The notes under the pieces were generated by a model. It was not told the origin of the DNA. It made no database searches and saw only the letters and a list, made by a program, of their open reading frames with translations. From the NCBI RefSeq assembly GCF_028291745.1, contig NZ_JAQGNQ010000095.1, positions 1 through 42,722 of the forward strand: a DNA stretch of 42,722 bases. The letters run 5' to 3'. This document shows, in pieces, positions 18,747 through 27,227 of the stretch. Made by a program: the position numbers and the translations under genes. Within the stretch, counting starts at the first letter, position 1, and every line of letters begins with the position of its first letter. The DNA comes from Ramlibacter sp. (GTDB lineage Bacteria > Pseudomonadota > Gammaproteobacteria > Burkholderiales > Burkholderiaceae_C).

Positions 18747-18835
18747 GATGTTTCCTGAGGGTTCGACGGTTGGGTCAAGAAAGACAAAGTGGGTGAGGGT
18801 GAGAACGGGTGCTTATGTGCGCGCGGCCTCCCTTT

Positions 18836-21800
18836 TCATTGCTCAAGGGAGCGCGGCGAGAAGTACTCGTTCCCGATCCCGCGATCGGCTTCGAACTTCG
18901 TGTACTCGATGACGGTGCTGTGACCGGTCTGCAGGTTGGCGGCGCTCATGCGCATCGCCTGCCACTTGCCGGCGGAGCCGGCCGGCTTCAGGTCGGCAAA
19001 AGTCATCCGCTTGAGCGGCTGGCCGGCGACATCCCAGACGTCGATCTGCACCGCGACGAAGGTGTCCTTGCGCACCCAGGTCAGGCGCCGCGAGTAGCCG
19101 CTGTCGGTCTTGACGGATTCCTGCTTCGGCAGCGACTCGATCACGTCGCACGGGACGCCGTCCACCTGCTCCTCGCGGACCAGGCGGTGGGTCCACTCCC
19201 CGACCTTGAAGCCGATCATGTCGCCGTAGCTGAAGTCGGTGCCGACGAAGCTGTCCTTCTTGTTGGCCGCGGCGAGCCGCCGGACCTTCTTCAAGGCGGG
19301 CAGGTAGACCCACAGGTCGTCGTCCCGATCGGCATGTTCGACCATCAGCGTGGCGGTGCCGTTGATGTCGGACGGTGACAGGAACTTCACCAAACGCATG
19401 TTGTCGCTGCCGTTGGGCTGCAGCTTGGTGTAGCTCGAGGTCGTGCGTCGACGCGATTCACCGTTGCGGTTGGTCAGGGTGAAGGTGGCGCTGGAATCGG
19501 AGTCGCGTACCTTGATGGCATCGACGCTCTTCTGCATGAGGGCGGCCTCGTCCGTCTCCGCATGGGACAGGCGCGGGACCATCAGCAGCACGCCCGCCGA
19601 TACGGCGACGCTGATGAACACCTGCCGGGCCAGCGCCATCCGCTTGAGGGACGCGCCGAACATGAACGCGGGCCGCAGCGACAGCACGATGGCCGGAACC
19701 AGCGTCAGCGAGGCCAGCGCGCTGACGATCATCGCAACAACGATGAACAGCGACAGCCACAGGTGCACGTTGTATCCGAACGAGAGAGCCAGCACGCCGT
19801 AGCCGCCTGCCACCGCGGTGGCGACGAACAGGCATGCCTTGCCGGCGGAGCCCAGGGTGGCCCGCAGGGCCTGTTCAACATTGCTTTGCATCATGATTTG
19901 TTCCCGGAAGCGGTAGAGGATGTAGATCGCATAGTCGGCACCGATGCCGACTGCCATCGCGGAAATCAGCGAATTGGGAATGTTCAAGGGAATGCCGAAC
20001 AGGCCCATCACGCCGAATACGGCAAAGATCGAAAGCAGCACGGGCAGCAGCACGATCAGGCCGCCCAGCACCGAGCTGAAAACCAGAGCGGAAATCAGGA
20101 ACACGGCCACGCAGATCTGCAGGATGTTGCGCAGCTTGCCGTAGACCATGGCGTCCGAAAGCGCGACGGTCATCGCGGTGTCGCCGCCGAAGGAGACGCG
20201 GACACCCGGAGGGAATTCCGCCTTGGCGTAGCGATCGAGGTCCGCGACCAGCCGCTTGACATAGGCGTTGCTGCCCGTCTTCAGCAACACCGTGACCTTG
20301 GCGGAGCGATAGTGGTCGTCGACGTACGCATCGAAGTCGCTGGGCTGACCCGAGATCGCGTACAGGAACAGGTACTGCGACACGAGGTCCCGGCCCGTCG
20401 GCAGGGCGTCGTACCCGGCGTCGTCGGCGTGCACCGCCCGGTTCATGCGCTTGAGGAAATCGACGATCGACAGCGTCTTCCCCACCTCCGGACGGGTCTC
20501 GATGTGGCGTTGGAGGCGTTCGATGGAGGCGAGCACGCCGGGGTCCTTGATCGCGTCCTCGCCCGAACCCTCGACCATCACGTACAAGGTGTTCGTACCC
20601 GCCAGGCGGCCGTTCAGGAAGCGGTCGTCGTGCTGGATGTCCAGGCCGCTGGAGAAGTAGTTCTTGCTGTTGTTGTCGACGACCACGTGCTCCATGCCGA
20701 ACGCCATCAGCGCGACTGCGACGGCGGACAGCCCGTACAGGAGGCGGCGGCCCGACGGGCGAACCACCAGGTCGGCGAGCCGGGCCGGGATCCGGTCCCA
20801 GATCCGGGTGGCCGCTTCGCGCAAGCGGTCGCTGTCCGACGGCGGGCGCAGCAGCGAGCGCACGGCCGGTATGAAGGTCATCTCGAGCAGCACCGCGCTG
20901 AGGATGCCCACGCCGGTGAAGATGCCGAACGAGCGGATCGTCGGAATATCGAACACGATCAGCGAGAAGAAGCCCAGCGCGGCGACCCCTCCGGCGATCA
21001 TCATCACGGGGCCGACGCTCGCCATCGAGCCGACGATGGCACCGACGTTGGCTTCGCGCGGGGCCGTGCCCCCGGCACGCAGGCGCTCGTATTCCTCGTA
21101 ATAGCGCTTGAGCAGCTGCACGGCATGGCCGGCCGCGATGGCGAGAATCAGGATCGGGGTCGGCGAATTGAAGATGTCCAGCGACTGGCGCAGCAGGCCC
21201 ATCGTCCCCATCCCCCACACCACCGCCATGACTGCCGTGACCAGCGGAAGGATGAGCCCCTGCCTGGTGCGGAAGGCCTCGAAGTGCAGCAGGCCGATCA
21301 CGAGGATTGCGAGCGGGAAGAGCAGGTTGATCCGCCGGCCGAAGGTCTCTGACTTGGCGATGAAGACCGGGTTGCCGCCCATGGCGATGTCGACGTCCGC
21401 ACCGGATTCGGCGCGTGCGATGGCCGTGATGGGCGCCAGGAGCTTGTCGACGCCGTCGAAGCCTTCCTTGAGCTCCACCAGGATCGCCGCCGTCTTGAAG
21501 TCCCTCGAGACGATGGTGTCCAGGTACACCGGGTTGGCCTGCAGCGCCGCCTTCAGCTGGCTCATCTCGCTGCCGTTCGCCGGCACACGGTCCATCAAGG
21601 GCAAGGCATCGAAGCCGTCCGCGTGGCCGGCGATGTTGCGCACCCGCGGCGCGGCCAGGCTCATGAGGTTGCTTTGGACCACCTCCGGCCGGGTGGCCAG
21701 CTTCGCCGTCATGCGCTGCACGCGTTCCAGCACGGCTGGCTGGAAGATGTCGCCGTGTTTCGGCGTGACGCCGATCAGCACCATGTACTTGGAGCCGAAC

Positions 21801-21976
21801 CGGTCGTTGATGCGGTCGATGGCCTGGATCGTCGGGCTGCTGCTCGGGACCAGCGCGGACGGATCCACCGTGACCTTCAACTGCGGCGAAAGCAGGCCCA
21901 GCACGGCGGTGATGATCGAAATGACCGCGATCACCCACCAGCGGACCCGCAACAACCAATGCGCGTAAGTTTTCAA
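18836..21976 (-). CDS. MMPL/RND-family exporter fused to an outer-membrane lipoprotein-sorting (LolA-like) domain
   Basis: The protein has 1046 residues from TTG 21976-21974, chosen because GGAG precedes it and it leaves 23 nt after the FAAL stop; an ATG at 22051 would overlap FAAL. Residues 1-780 are an MMPL/SSD transporter: one N-terminal helix (VRWWVIAVISIITAVLGLL), a periplasmic loop, five helices around residues 230-400, a second loop, and helices near 590-760. At residue 780 a new signal-peptide-like stretch begins (MALARQVFISVAVSAG, then PRLSHA) and leads into about 240 residues typical of LolA-like proteins that accompany MMPL genes (DDDLWVYLPALKKVRRL, DSFVGTDFSYGDM). Normally these are two genes. 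It probably moves the lipid product across the envelope with the barrel protein at 27228. Confidence 0.88.
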   Translation of the reverse strand: MKTYAHWLLRVRWWVIAVISIITAVLGLLSPQLKVTVDPSALVPSSSPTIQAIDRINDRFGSKYMVLIGVTPKHGDIFQPAVLERVQRMTAKLATRPEVVQSNLMSLAAPRVRNIAGHADGFDALPLMDRVPANGSEMSQLKAALQANPVYLDTIVSRDFKTAAILVELKEGFDGVDKLLAPITAIARAESGADVDIAMGGNPVFIAKSETFGRRINLLFPLAILVIGLLHFEAFRTRQGLILPLVTAVMAVVWGMGTMGLLRQSLDIFNSPTPILILAIAAGHAVQLLKRYYEEYERLRAGGTAPREANVGAIVGSMASVGPVMMIAGGVAALGFFSLIVFDIPTIRSFGIFTGVGILSAVLLEMTFIPAVRSLLRPPSDSDRLREAATRIWDRIPARLADLVVRPSGRRLLYGLSAVAVALMAFGMEHVVVDNNSKNYFSSGLDIQHDDRFLNGRLAGTNTLYVMVEGSGEDAIKDPGVLASIERLQRHIETRPEVGKTLSIVDFLKRMNRAVHADDAGYDALPTGRDLVSQYLFLYAISGQPSDFDAYVDDHYRSAKVTVLLKTGSNAYVKRLVADLDRYAKAEFPPGVRVSFGGDTAMTVALSDAMVYGKLRNILQICVAVFLISALVFSSVLGGLIVLLPVLLSIFAVFGVMGLFGIPLNIPNSLISAMAVGIGADYAIYILYRFREQIMMQSNVEQALRATLGSAGKACLFVATAVAGGYGVLALSFGYNVHLWLSLFIVVAMIVSALASLTLVPAIVLSLRPAFMFGASLKRMALARQVFISVAVSAGVLLMVPRLSHAETDEAALMQKSVDAIKVRDSDSSATFTLTNRNGESRRRTTSSYTKLQPNGSDNMRLVKFLSPSDINGTATLMVEHADRDDDLWVYLPALKKVRRLAAANKKDSFVGTDFSYGDMIGFKVGEWTHRLVREEQVDGVPCDVIESLPKQESVKTDSGYSRRLTWVRKDTFVAVQIDVWDVAGQPLKRMTFADLKPAGSAGKWQAMRMSAANLQTGHSTVIEYTKFEADRGIGNEYFSPRSLEQ

Positions 21977-21999
21977 TTTCTGCTCCGGGAGGTGTTGCT

Positions 22000-23811
22000 T
22001 CAGAAGGTCGCAACGGCGCCGTTGCCACGTGCCACGACGGCGCTGGTCCACTGGGTGACGACCTTCAGCTCGTTGCCGAGGAAGTCTTCACGGCACGGCC
22101 GCCGCGAGAGCTTTCCGCTGGTGGTCTTGTTGATGCTGCCCCTTTCGACCAGTGCGACGGCATGCGGATGGATGTCGTGCCGGTTCGCGATCGCATCGCG
22201 GATGGCCTGGATGATCTGCGGGCCGTTTTCCTTGTCGCGGCGGCCGACTTCCTGCACCACGACGAGCCGCTCTTCACCCTCGTGCTCGATCGAGAAGCAG
22301 ATGCCGCAATCGGGACGGATGGCCTCGTGGCACTGGTTCACCGTGTCCTCGATGTCCTGCGGATAGTGGTTCACGCCGTGCACGATGATCAGGTCCTTGA
22401 GTCGTCCGCTGACGTGGACCTCGCCGCCATGCAGGAAGCCCAGGTCCCCGGTGCGCAGGAACTCGCCCTCGTGGCCGTCGATGCGGACGCGGAAGCTCGC
22501 CAGGGTTTCGGTCTCGCGCTGCCAGTAGCCCGCGGCCACCGAAGGGCCGGCCACCAGGATCTCGCCGACGGCATCCTCCGGCAGGGAGGCCAGCGTGACC
22601 GGATCCACGATCGCCACGCTGTGTCCCGGCACCGCCGCTCCGCAGCAGACGATGGCCTGCGCGCGGTCGGCTGCATGGTCCTCGGCGCTGGCGACGATCG
22701 CGAGTTGATCCCGGGCGTAGGCTTCCTTGTCGATGATGCGCGCCTTGAAGGTGTCGCGGCGCTGCTTGCCGGTCACCATCAGCGTCGTCTCGGCCATGCC
22801 GTAGCAGGGATACAGCGAGCGCCTGTCAAAGCCGCACGCGGCAAAGCGCTCGGCGAAGCGCTCCAGCGTGGCGAGCTTGATCGGCTCCGCGCCGCAGAAC
22901 GCCACTTGCCAGGACGAGAGGTCGAGCTCCTCGATCTCGCTGTCACTGACCTTCTCGATGCACAACTCATAGGCGAAGTTGGGCGCACCGCTGATGGTGC
23001 AACGACGCGTCGAAATCTCGCGCAGCCAACGCGAGGGCCGGCGCACGAAGGTCAGCGGGGTCATGAACGCCGCCGGCATGCCGGCGCAGAACGGTGACAG
23101 GATGGCGCCGATCAGTCCCATGTCGTGATAAGGCGGCAGCCACGAGAAGAACCGGTCCTGCGGCACATACTGGCCCTGTTCGGCGATCGCGCGCACGTTG
23201 GCCATCAGGTTGCCGTGCGTGACCGTCACGCCCTTGGGCGTGCCCGACGAGCCCGACGTGTATTGCAGGAAGGCGAGCTGCTTGCGATCGATGGCGGTCT
23301 TGCGCCAGGCATGTTCCAGGCCGTCGAGGGCGCCGTCGGTGGCGAACCATTGCATGCTGGCCAGCGGGTGGCACAGCCGCGTCAGGTCTCCCATCTGCGC
23401 CAGCGTGGGTGCATCGGTCAGCGCGATCTTGGCGTGGCAGTCCTGCGCCACGGCACCCAGCCGCGTGTGCAGCCGCGCGTTCAGTGGCGGATAGGCCGGC
23501 ACCGCAACCATTCCCGCGTACAGGCAGCCGAAGAAGGCGGCCACATAGTCCAGCCCGCCTGGATACAGCAGCAGGACCCGCGCCCCCGGGCTTCCGTGCA
23601 TCTGCAGCAGCGCCCCGATCTGGCGCGCGCGCCGGTCCAGCGACTCGTGGGTGAGCGTGGATTCGCACGCCCGCTCCGTCGCGTAGTCGACGAAGGTGTA
23701 GGCTGGTTGCGCGGGTGTCCGGGCGGCATGCGCGTGCGCGACCTCGACGAGGGTTGCGCAGGCATAGGGCCATTCCGGAACGAGCAGGGAAGCAGGGGCG
23801 TGGTTGGGCAT
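22000..23811 (-). CDS. Fatty acyl-AMP ligase (FAAL)
   Basis: FAALs adenylate fatty acids and hand them to an acyl carrier protein rather than CoA. The protein has 603 residues. Motifs: LLLYPGGLDYVAAFFGCLYA and AVPAYPP near the N-terminus, FLQYTSGSSGTPKGVTVTHG (P-loop), SWLPPYHDMGLIGAIL, ISGAPNFAYELC, YPCYGMAETTLMVTG, FLRTGDLGFL, GRLKDLIIVHGVNHYPQDIE and SINKTTSGKLSRR. These are the hallmarks of the FAAL branch, including the PPYHDMGL loop. The gene lies 49 nt after the ACP-containing fusion gene, so that ACP domain is the obvious acceptor. No strong ribosome site is visible at the ATG. Confidence 0.93.
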   Translation of the reverse strand: MPNHAPASLLVPEWPYACATLVEVAHAHAARTPAQPAYTFVDYATERACESTLTHESLDRRARQIGALLQMHGSPGARVLLLYPGGLDYVAAFFGCLYAGMVAVPAYPPLNARLHTRLGAVAQDCHAKIALTDAPTLAQMGDLTRLCHPLASMQWFATDGALDGLEHAWRKTAIDRKQLAFLQYTSGSSGTPKGVTVTHGNLMANVRAIAEQGQYVPQDRFFSWLPPYHDMGLIGAILSPFCAGMPAAFMTPLTFVRRPSRWLREISTRRCTISGAPNFAYELCIEKVSDSEIEELDLSSWQVAFCGAEPIKLATLERFAERFAACGFDRRSLYPCYGMAETTLMVTGKQRRDTFKARIIDKEAYARDQLAIVASAEDHAADRAQAIVCCGAAVPGHSVAIVDPVTLASLPEDAVGEILVAGPSVAAGYWQRETETLASFRVRIDGHEGEFLRTGDLGFLHGGEVHVSGRLKDLIIVHGVNHYPQDIEDTVNQCHEAIRPDCGICFSIEHEGEERLVVVQEVGRRDKENGPQIIQAIRDAIANRHDIHPHAVALVERGSINKTTSGKLSRRPCREDFLGNELKVVTQWTSAVVARGNGAVATF

Positions 23812-23860
23812 GTCGGGTCACCGTCCGTTGAGAAATCAGGAGCCGCCGAGGCGGCGGGGG

Positions 23861-26677
23861 TCAGGCTTCGAGCTTTACCGGGCGCCCGAAGCTGCGCAGG
23901 CTTGAAAGGGAGAAGCCGTGCTTGCGGGCCAGCCGCTGCTGCCGCTGCACTTCGGCCGCGTCGAGCGCGTGGCCCAGGCTCGTGTCCTGCGGATCGCCTT
24001 CGAGCGCGAGCAGCATCGTTTCTGCCATGCAGGCGTACGACGTGCCGTCTTCGAGCCCGTACGGTCCGATGCGCGGCCGTCCGGGCAGTGCGACGATCCC
24101 GCCGTCGATCACCAACACATCGGGCCGTCGCTGCAGGATCGACTCGCCGATCGAACGCGGCCGCGAGACGTCGCAGATCACCGCGTTGCGCGCCATCAGG
24201 TCGGGGTTGAACAGCTGGCCGGGAAAGCTGGTGGCGGCAACGATCACGTCGGCCATCGCCGCGGCCTGGATGCTGGCCGTCAGGATCAGCCGTCCGCTGC
24301 TTTCCAGCGCAAGCAGCACTTCTTCGGGAGTGGCGCCGGATGCGCTGTGCTCGACGATCTGCGCCGCCAGCGACGCGGGTTCGACGCCCCGCGATGGATC
24401 GGCCAGCGCGTGGCGCACCATGGAGCGGGCAATGGCGAGCAGCCGCTCCCGGCCGATCGCGGGCTCGTGCGCCGGGTTGCCGATCAGCACCAGCCGGGGC
24501 GCCCGTTCGGACAGCAGCATGACCATGCATGCGCCGATGGCGCCGGCGGCACCGACCACACCGGCCGTCCTCTCGTCCCAGCGATGGCCGTGGCGCTGCA
24601 CCACGAGGTCGAGCGCCTCGATCGCGGAGACCACGGTGTACGAATTGCCCGAAGTGAGCTTGACCGTCGGGTTGACCAGCCTTGCACCGCCGCCGCTGAC
24701 CACGGACGTATAAGCGCCCAGTCCGACGATCGAAGCCCCGCGCCGGCGTGCCAGGGCGACGCCTTTGTTGAGCACGTCCAGCGCCTCGCTCTGCGGCATC
24801 TGCTTCAGCTGGGCGGCGGTGTGGCTGATCATGATGAAGTCGCCACGTGCGCGCGCACCGGTCGCCGATTCGATGTCAACCGTCGTGCCGACGACCGGAT
24901 CAAGCAATCCCGTCATGCTTTCCGAGAACTCGCGCAATTCGTCGCGTTCGAGGGAATCCAGGCTGGTGTCGTATTCGGCATAGCCGGCTTCGTCCAGCGG
25001 ATGCATCAGGAAGGCGAAGCGCGTCGCCCGGCCGTCGTCCGCGGTCGGCACCGGCGAAGAGGGCGCCGCCGCCGGCGCGGGCAGGGCCGGCGGCGCCTCG
25101 CGCCGCAGGATGGCGCGGTAGAAGATGCCCGTCTGGCGGGACGCGAGCACGTCGACCGTGCGCGCGAGCGCATCGGCGACCATCACGCATTGCTCGTGCG
25201 TCGCATTCAAGGGCGGCTGCACCCGAAGCACGTTGCCGCCGTTCAATGTCGGCGCGAGCCGCACGTTCTCCACATTGAGCAGGTAGCTGGCGACGAATTG
25301 CGCCAGTTCACCCTCTTGCGCGGCGATGCCGAGGAAGTTCTCCGGCCACGGCGCGCGCTCGGTCGTGAAGGAGATGCCGAGCATGAACCCGCGGCCGCGC
25401 ACTTCGCTCACCAGCCAGGGATGGCGTGCGCGGATCGCCTCGAAGCGTTCGAGCAGGTACTGGCCTTCACGGCGCACGTTTTGCAGCAAGGCGCCATCGT
25501 TGCGCGTCAGCAGGTCCAACGTGGCGAGTCCTGCGCGCGCGGCCAGTGCATTGCCGGCAAAGGTCGAGGAATGCTTGAGTGCGAAGCGCTCGCCGTAGGC
25601 GCCTTCGCTGCAAAGCGTTGCTCCGATGGGAACCAGGCCGCCGCCCAGGGCCTTCGCCAGCGTGAGGATGTCGGGTTCGACTCCTTCGGTCTCGCAGGCG
25701 AACAGCGCGCCCGTCCGCCCGAGGCCGGTCTGCACTTCGTCGACGACCAGCAGCGTGCCGTGTCGTGCGCAGACCTCCTTGGCGGCGCGCAGGTATCCCG
25801 GCTCCGCCATGCGCACCCCACCCTCACCCTGGATCGCTTCGACGATGAAGGCGGCGTAGCTGCCGGGGCGGCAGGCCAGCGCAGCTTCGAGCGCGGCGAT
25901 GTCACCGAAGCCCACCTTGTCGAAACCGTCCAACGGCAGGCCGAATGGCGCCTGGTAGTCGGGATTGCCGGTGGCCGACAGCGCGCCGAAGGTCTTGCCA
26001 TGGAAACCGCGGTGGGTGGACAGGATGCGCATGCGGCCGGTGGCCTGGCGCGCCAGCTTCAGTGCGACCTCGACTGCCTCGGCACCGCTGTTGGAGAACG
26101 TGACGTAGCGCAGGCCGGGCGGTGCCAGTTCGAGCAGGCGTTTTGCCAGTTCCCCGGATGAATGCGAAATCGACGGCTGGCAGAACACGGGCTCGGCGTC
26201 GGCGTGCAAGGCCTGTATCGCCTGCCAGATCTCCTGCGGGTGATGGCCGAACGGCAAGGCGCCGTACTGCGCCATGAAGTCCAGATAGCGGCGGCCCTCC
26301 TGGTCGAACAGGTAAGCGCCTTCGCCGCGCACGAAAGTGCGGTCGATCTTGAGTTGCTTCAGCTTCGCCGCGAGGTAAGGGTTGACGTGCTTCTCCCATG
26401 CCCTTTCGCTCGGCAGGCGCTCGGCAGCGCGCCGCTGCAGGTCTGCGATCGCCTGCAGCAGGCCGTGCGTGTCGGTCACTCCCGACAGAAGATCGGTCGG
26501 CACGGGAATGCCGAGCCAGCGCTCGAGTGCGCACACGAGGTCGACCGCTGACAGCGAGTCGATGCCGAAATCGGCGAGCGCCACCCGATCGCCGGCCCAC
26601 GCCGCCTGGTGGCGCTCGTGGACGTAAGCGGTGAGCCAGGCGACGACGTCGCTTCTCGACTTTGCAATCATGTTCAC
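23861..26677 (-). CDS. ACP / class-III aminotransferase / acyl-ACP reductase fusion
   Basis: The protein has 938 residues from GTG 26677-26675, which overlaps the preceding stop (GTGA) and has GGAG 8 nt upstream; ATG at 26671 is the alternative. Residues 1-85: acyl carrier domain, phosphopantetheine Ser41 in GIDSLS. Residues 95-515: class-III PLP aminotransferase with SNSGAEAVEVALKLAR, Asp313 in VVDEVQTGLGRTG, PLP lysine Lys342 in LTLAKALGGG, and HSSTFAGNALA. Residues 552-938: similar to cyanobacterial long-chain acyl-ACP reductase (AAR), with TSGNSYTVVSAIEA, the NADPH loop GVVGAAGAIG (706-715) and YACMAETMLLALEGD, whose Cys883 aligns with the catalytic Cys of AAR. Inferred reaction: acyl-ACP to aldehyde to primary amine in one protein. 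PigE and TamH do similar chemistry with other reductase domains. Confidence 0.9.
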   Translation of the reverse strand: MNMIAKSRSDVVAWLTAYVHERHQAAWAGDRVALADFGIDSLSAVDLVCALERWLGIPVPTDLLSGVTDTHGLLQAIADLQRRAAERLPSERAWEKHVNPYLAAKLKQLKIDRTFVRGEGAYLFDQEGRRYLDFMAQYGALPFGHHPQEIWQAIQALHADAEPVFCQPSISHSSGELAKRLLELAPPGLRYVTFSNSGAEAVEVALKLARQATGRMRILSTHRGFHGKTFGALSATGNPDYQAPFGLPLDGFDKVGFGDIAALEAALACRPGSYAAFIVEAIQGEGGVRMAEPGYLRAAKEVCARHGTLLVVDEVQTGLGRTGALFACETEGVEPDILTLAKALGGGLVPIGATLCSEGAYGERFALKHSSTFAGNALAARAGLATLDLLTRNDGALLQNVRREGQYLLERFEAIRARHPWLVSEVRGRGFMLGISFTTERAPWPENFLGIAAQEGELAQFVASYLLNVENVRLAPTLNGGNVLRVQPPLNATHEQCVMVADALARTVDVLASRQTGIFYRAILRREAPPALPAPAAAPSSPVPTADDGRATRFAFLMHPLDEAGYAEYDTSLDSLERDELREFSESMTGLLDPVVGTTVDIESATGARARGDFIMISHTAAQLKQMPQSEALDVLNKGVALARRRGASIVGLGAYTSVVSGGGARLVNPTVKLTSGNSYTVVSAIEALDLVVQRHGHRWDERTAGVVGAAGAIGACMVMLLSERAPRLVLIGNPAHEPAIGRERLLAIARSMVRHALADPSRGVEPASLAAQIVEHSASGATPEEVLLALESSGRLILTASIQAAAMADVIVAATSFPGQLFNPDLMARNAVICDVSRPRSIGESILQRRPDVLVIDGGIVALPGRPRIGPYGLEDGTSYACMAETMLLALEGDPQDTSLGHALDAAEVQRQQRLARKHGFSLSSLRSFGRPVKLEA

Positions 26678-26859
26678 GCGCAATGCTCCGAAGAAGTGAA
26701 GGAGGGGTGGTGCCGCTGGCTGCTTGCCTCTTGGGCCTTCCGGATCACCTCGCACCTGGCGACGATCGCCGCCTTGATTGCGTGAAACAGGTCCCGCGCT
26801 TGCGCGGGCGGAAGGTATTGCACTGGCCGAGCTGCGCTCTTGTAGGAAACGGGGACCAT
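26674..26859 (-). CDS. Small 61-residue protein, first gene of the operon
   Basis: A short frame with a near-ideal ribosome site, AAGGAG six nt before ATG 26859-26857. Its TGA (26676-26674) overlaps the GTG of the next gene, so the two are translationally coupled. The protein starts MVPVSYKSAARPVQYLPPAQ and continues with a likely amphipathic helix (ARDLFHAIKAAIVARCEVI) and a polar tail. It has one Cys in that helix and a second near the C-terminus, no signal peptide and no membrane helix. I do not recognise it. It could be a partner of the fusion enzyme, or a leader frame that sets its translation. Confidence 0.6.
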   Translation of the reverse strand: MVPVSYKSAARPVQYLPPAQARDLFHAIKAAIVARCEVIRKAQEASSQRHHPSFTSSEHCA

Positions 26860-26932
26860 TGCGTGCTCCTTGTCTGCAGGTGGGATCGTGCTTTCCCGAT
26901 GCAGCCAACTCTAGGCGACGCCATCGCAAAGA

Positions 26933-26946
26933 CGATCGACCGATCG
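26933..26946. promoter_or_regulatory. Palindrome in the divergent promoter region
   Basis: CGATCG-AC-CGATCG lies in the 368-nt space (26860-27227) between the divergent operon and the outer-membrane gene. Each half is itself a palindrome, so the site is both a direct and an inverted repeat, as in many repressor operators. It is 73 nt upstream of the small-protein ATG. I cannot see convincing -35/-10 pairs for either direction. A TATATT at 27107-27112 is a weak -10 candidate for the + strand gene. No regulator gene is nearby. Confidence 0.35.
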
Positions 26947-27227
26947 GGTTACGCACAACGAGAGGTGCGCAGGAGCGTTGGCCGCTTGGTGCGCTGCCCG
27001 TTTCACTTGCGATCGACGCAGGCCACGGCTTCGGTGGCGCATGCGTGCTGCTCAATTGCCAGCGCAAGCCGCACGGCCGCGCAGGATCCCCGCAGGGAGT
27101 GGCGCTATATTTCGGCGCCATGATCGCGAAACCCGAATTCCTCGACCGCCGCGGACAGCCGCTGCAGCACCCGCGCTGCACGCGCGCAGACAGAGGGAGG
27201 CGGCGTGCGGCGCGCGAAGGGCGGACG

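Noticed and set aside
18747..18835. FMN riboswitch upstream of ribB
   Set aside because: None of the conserved riboswitch segments are visible in these 89 nt.
19562..21352. A 596-codon plus-strand frame inside the exporter gene
   Set aside because: Gln/Arg/His-rich shadow of the MMPL gene; the minus strand has clear membrane helices.
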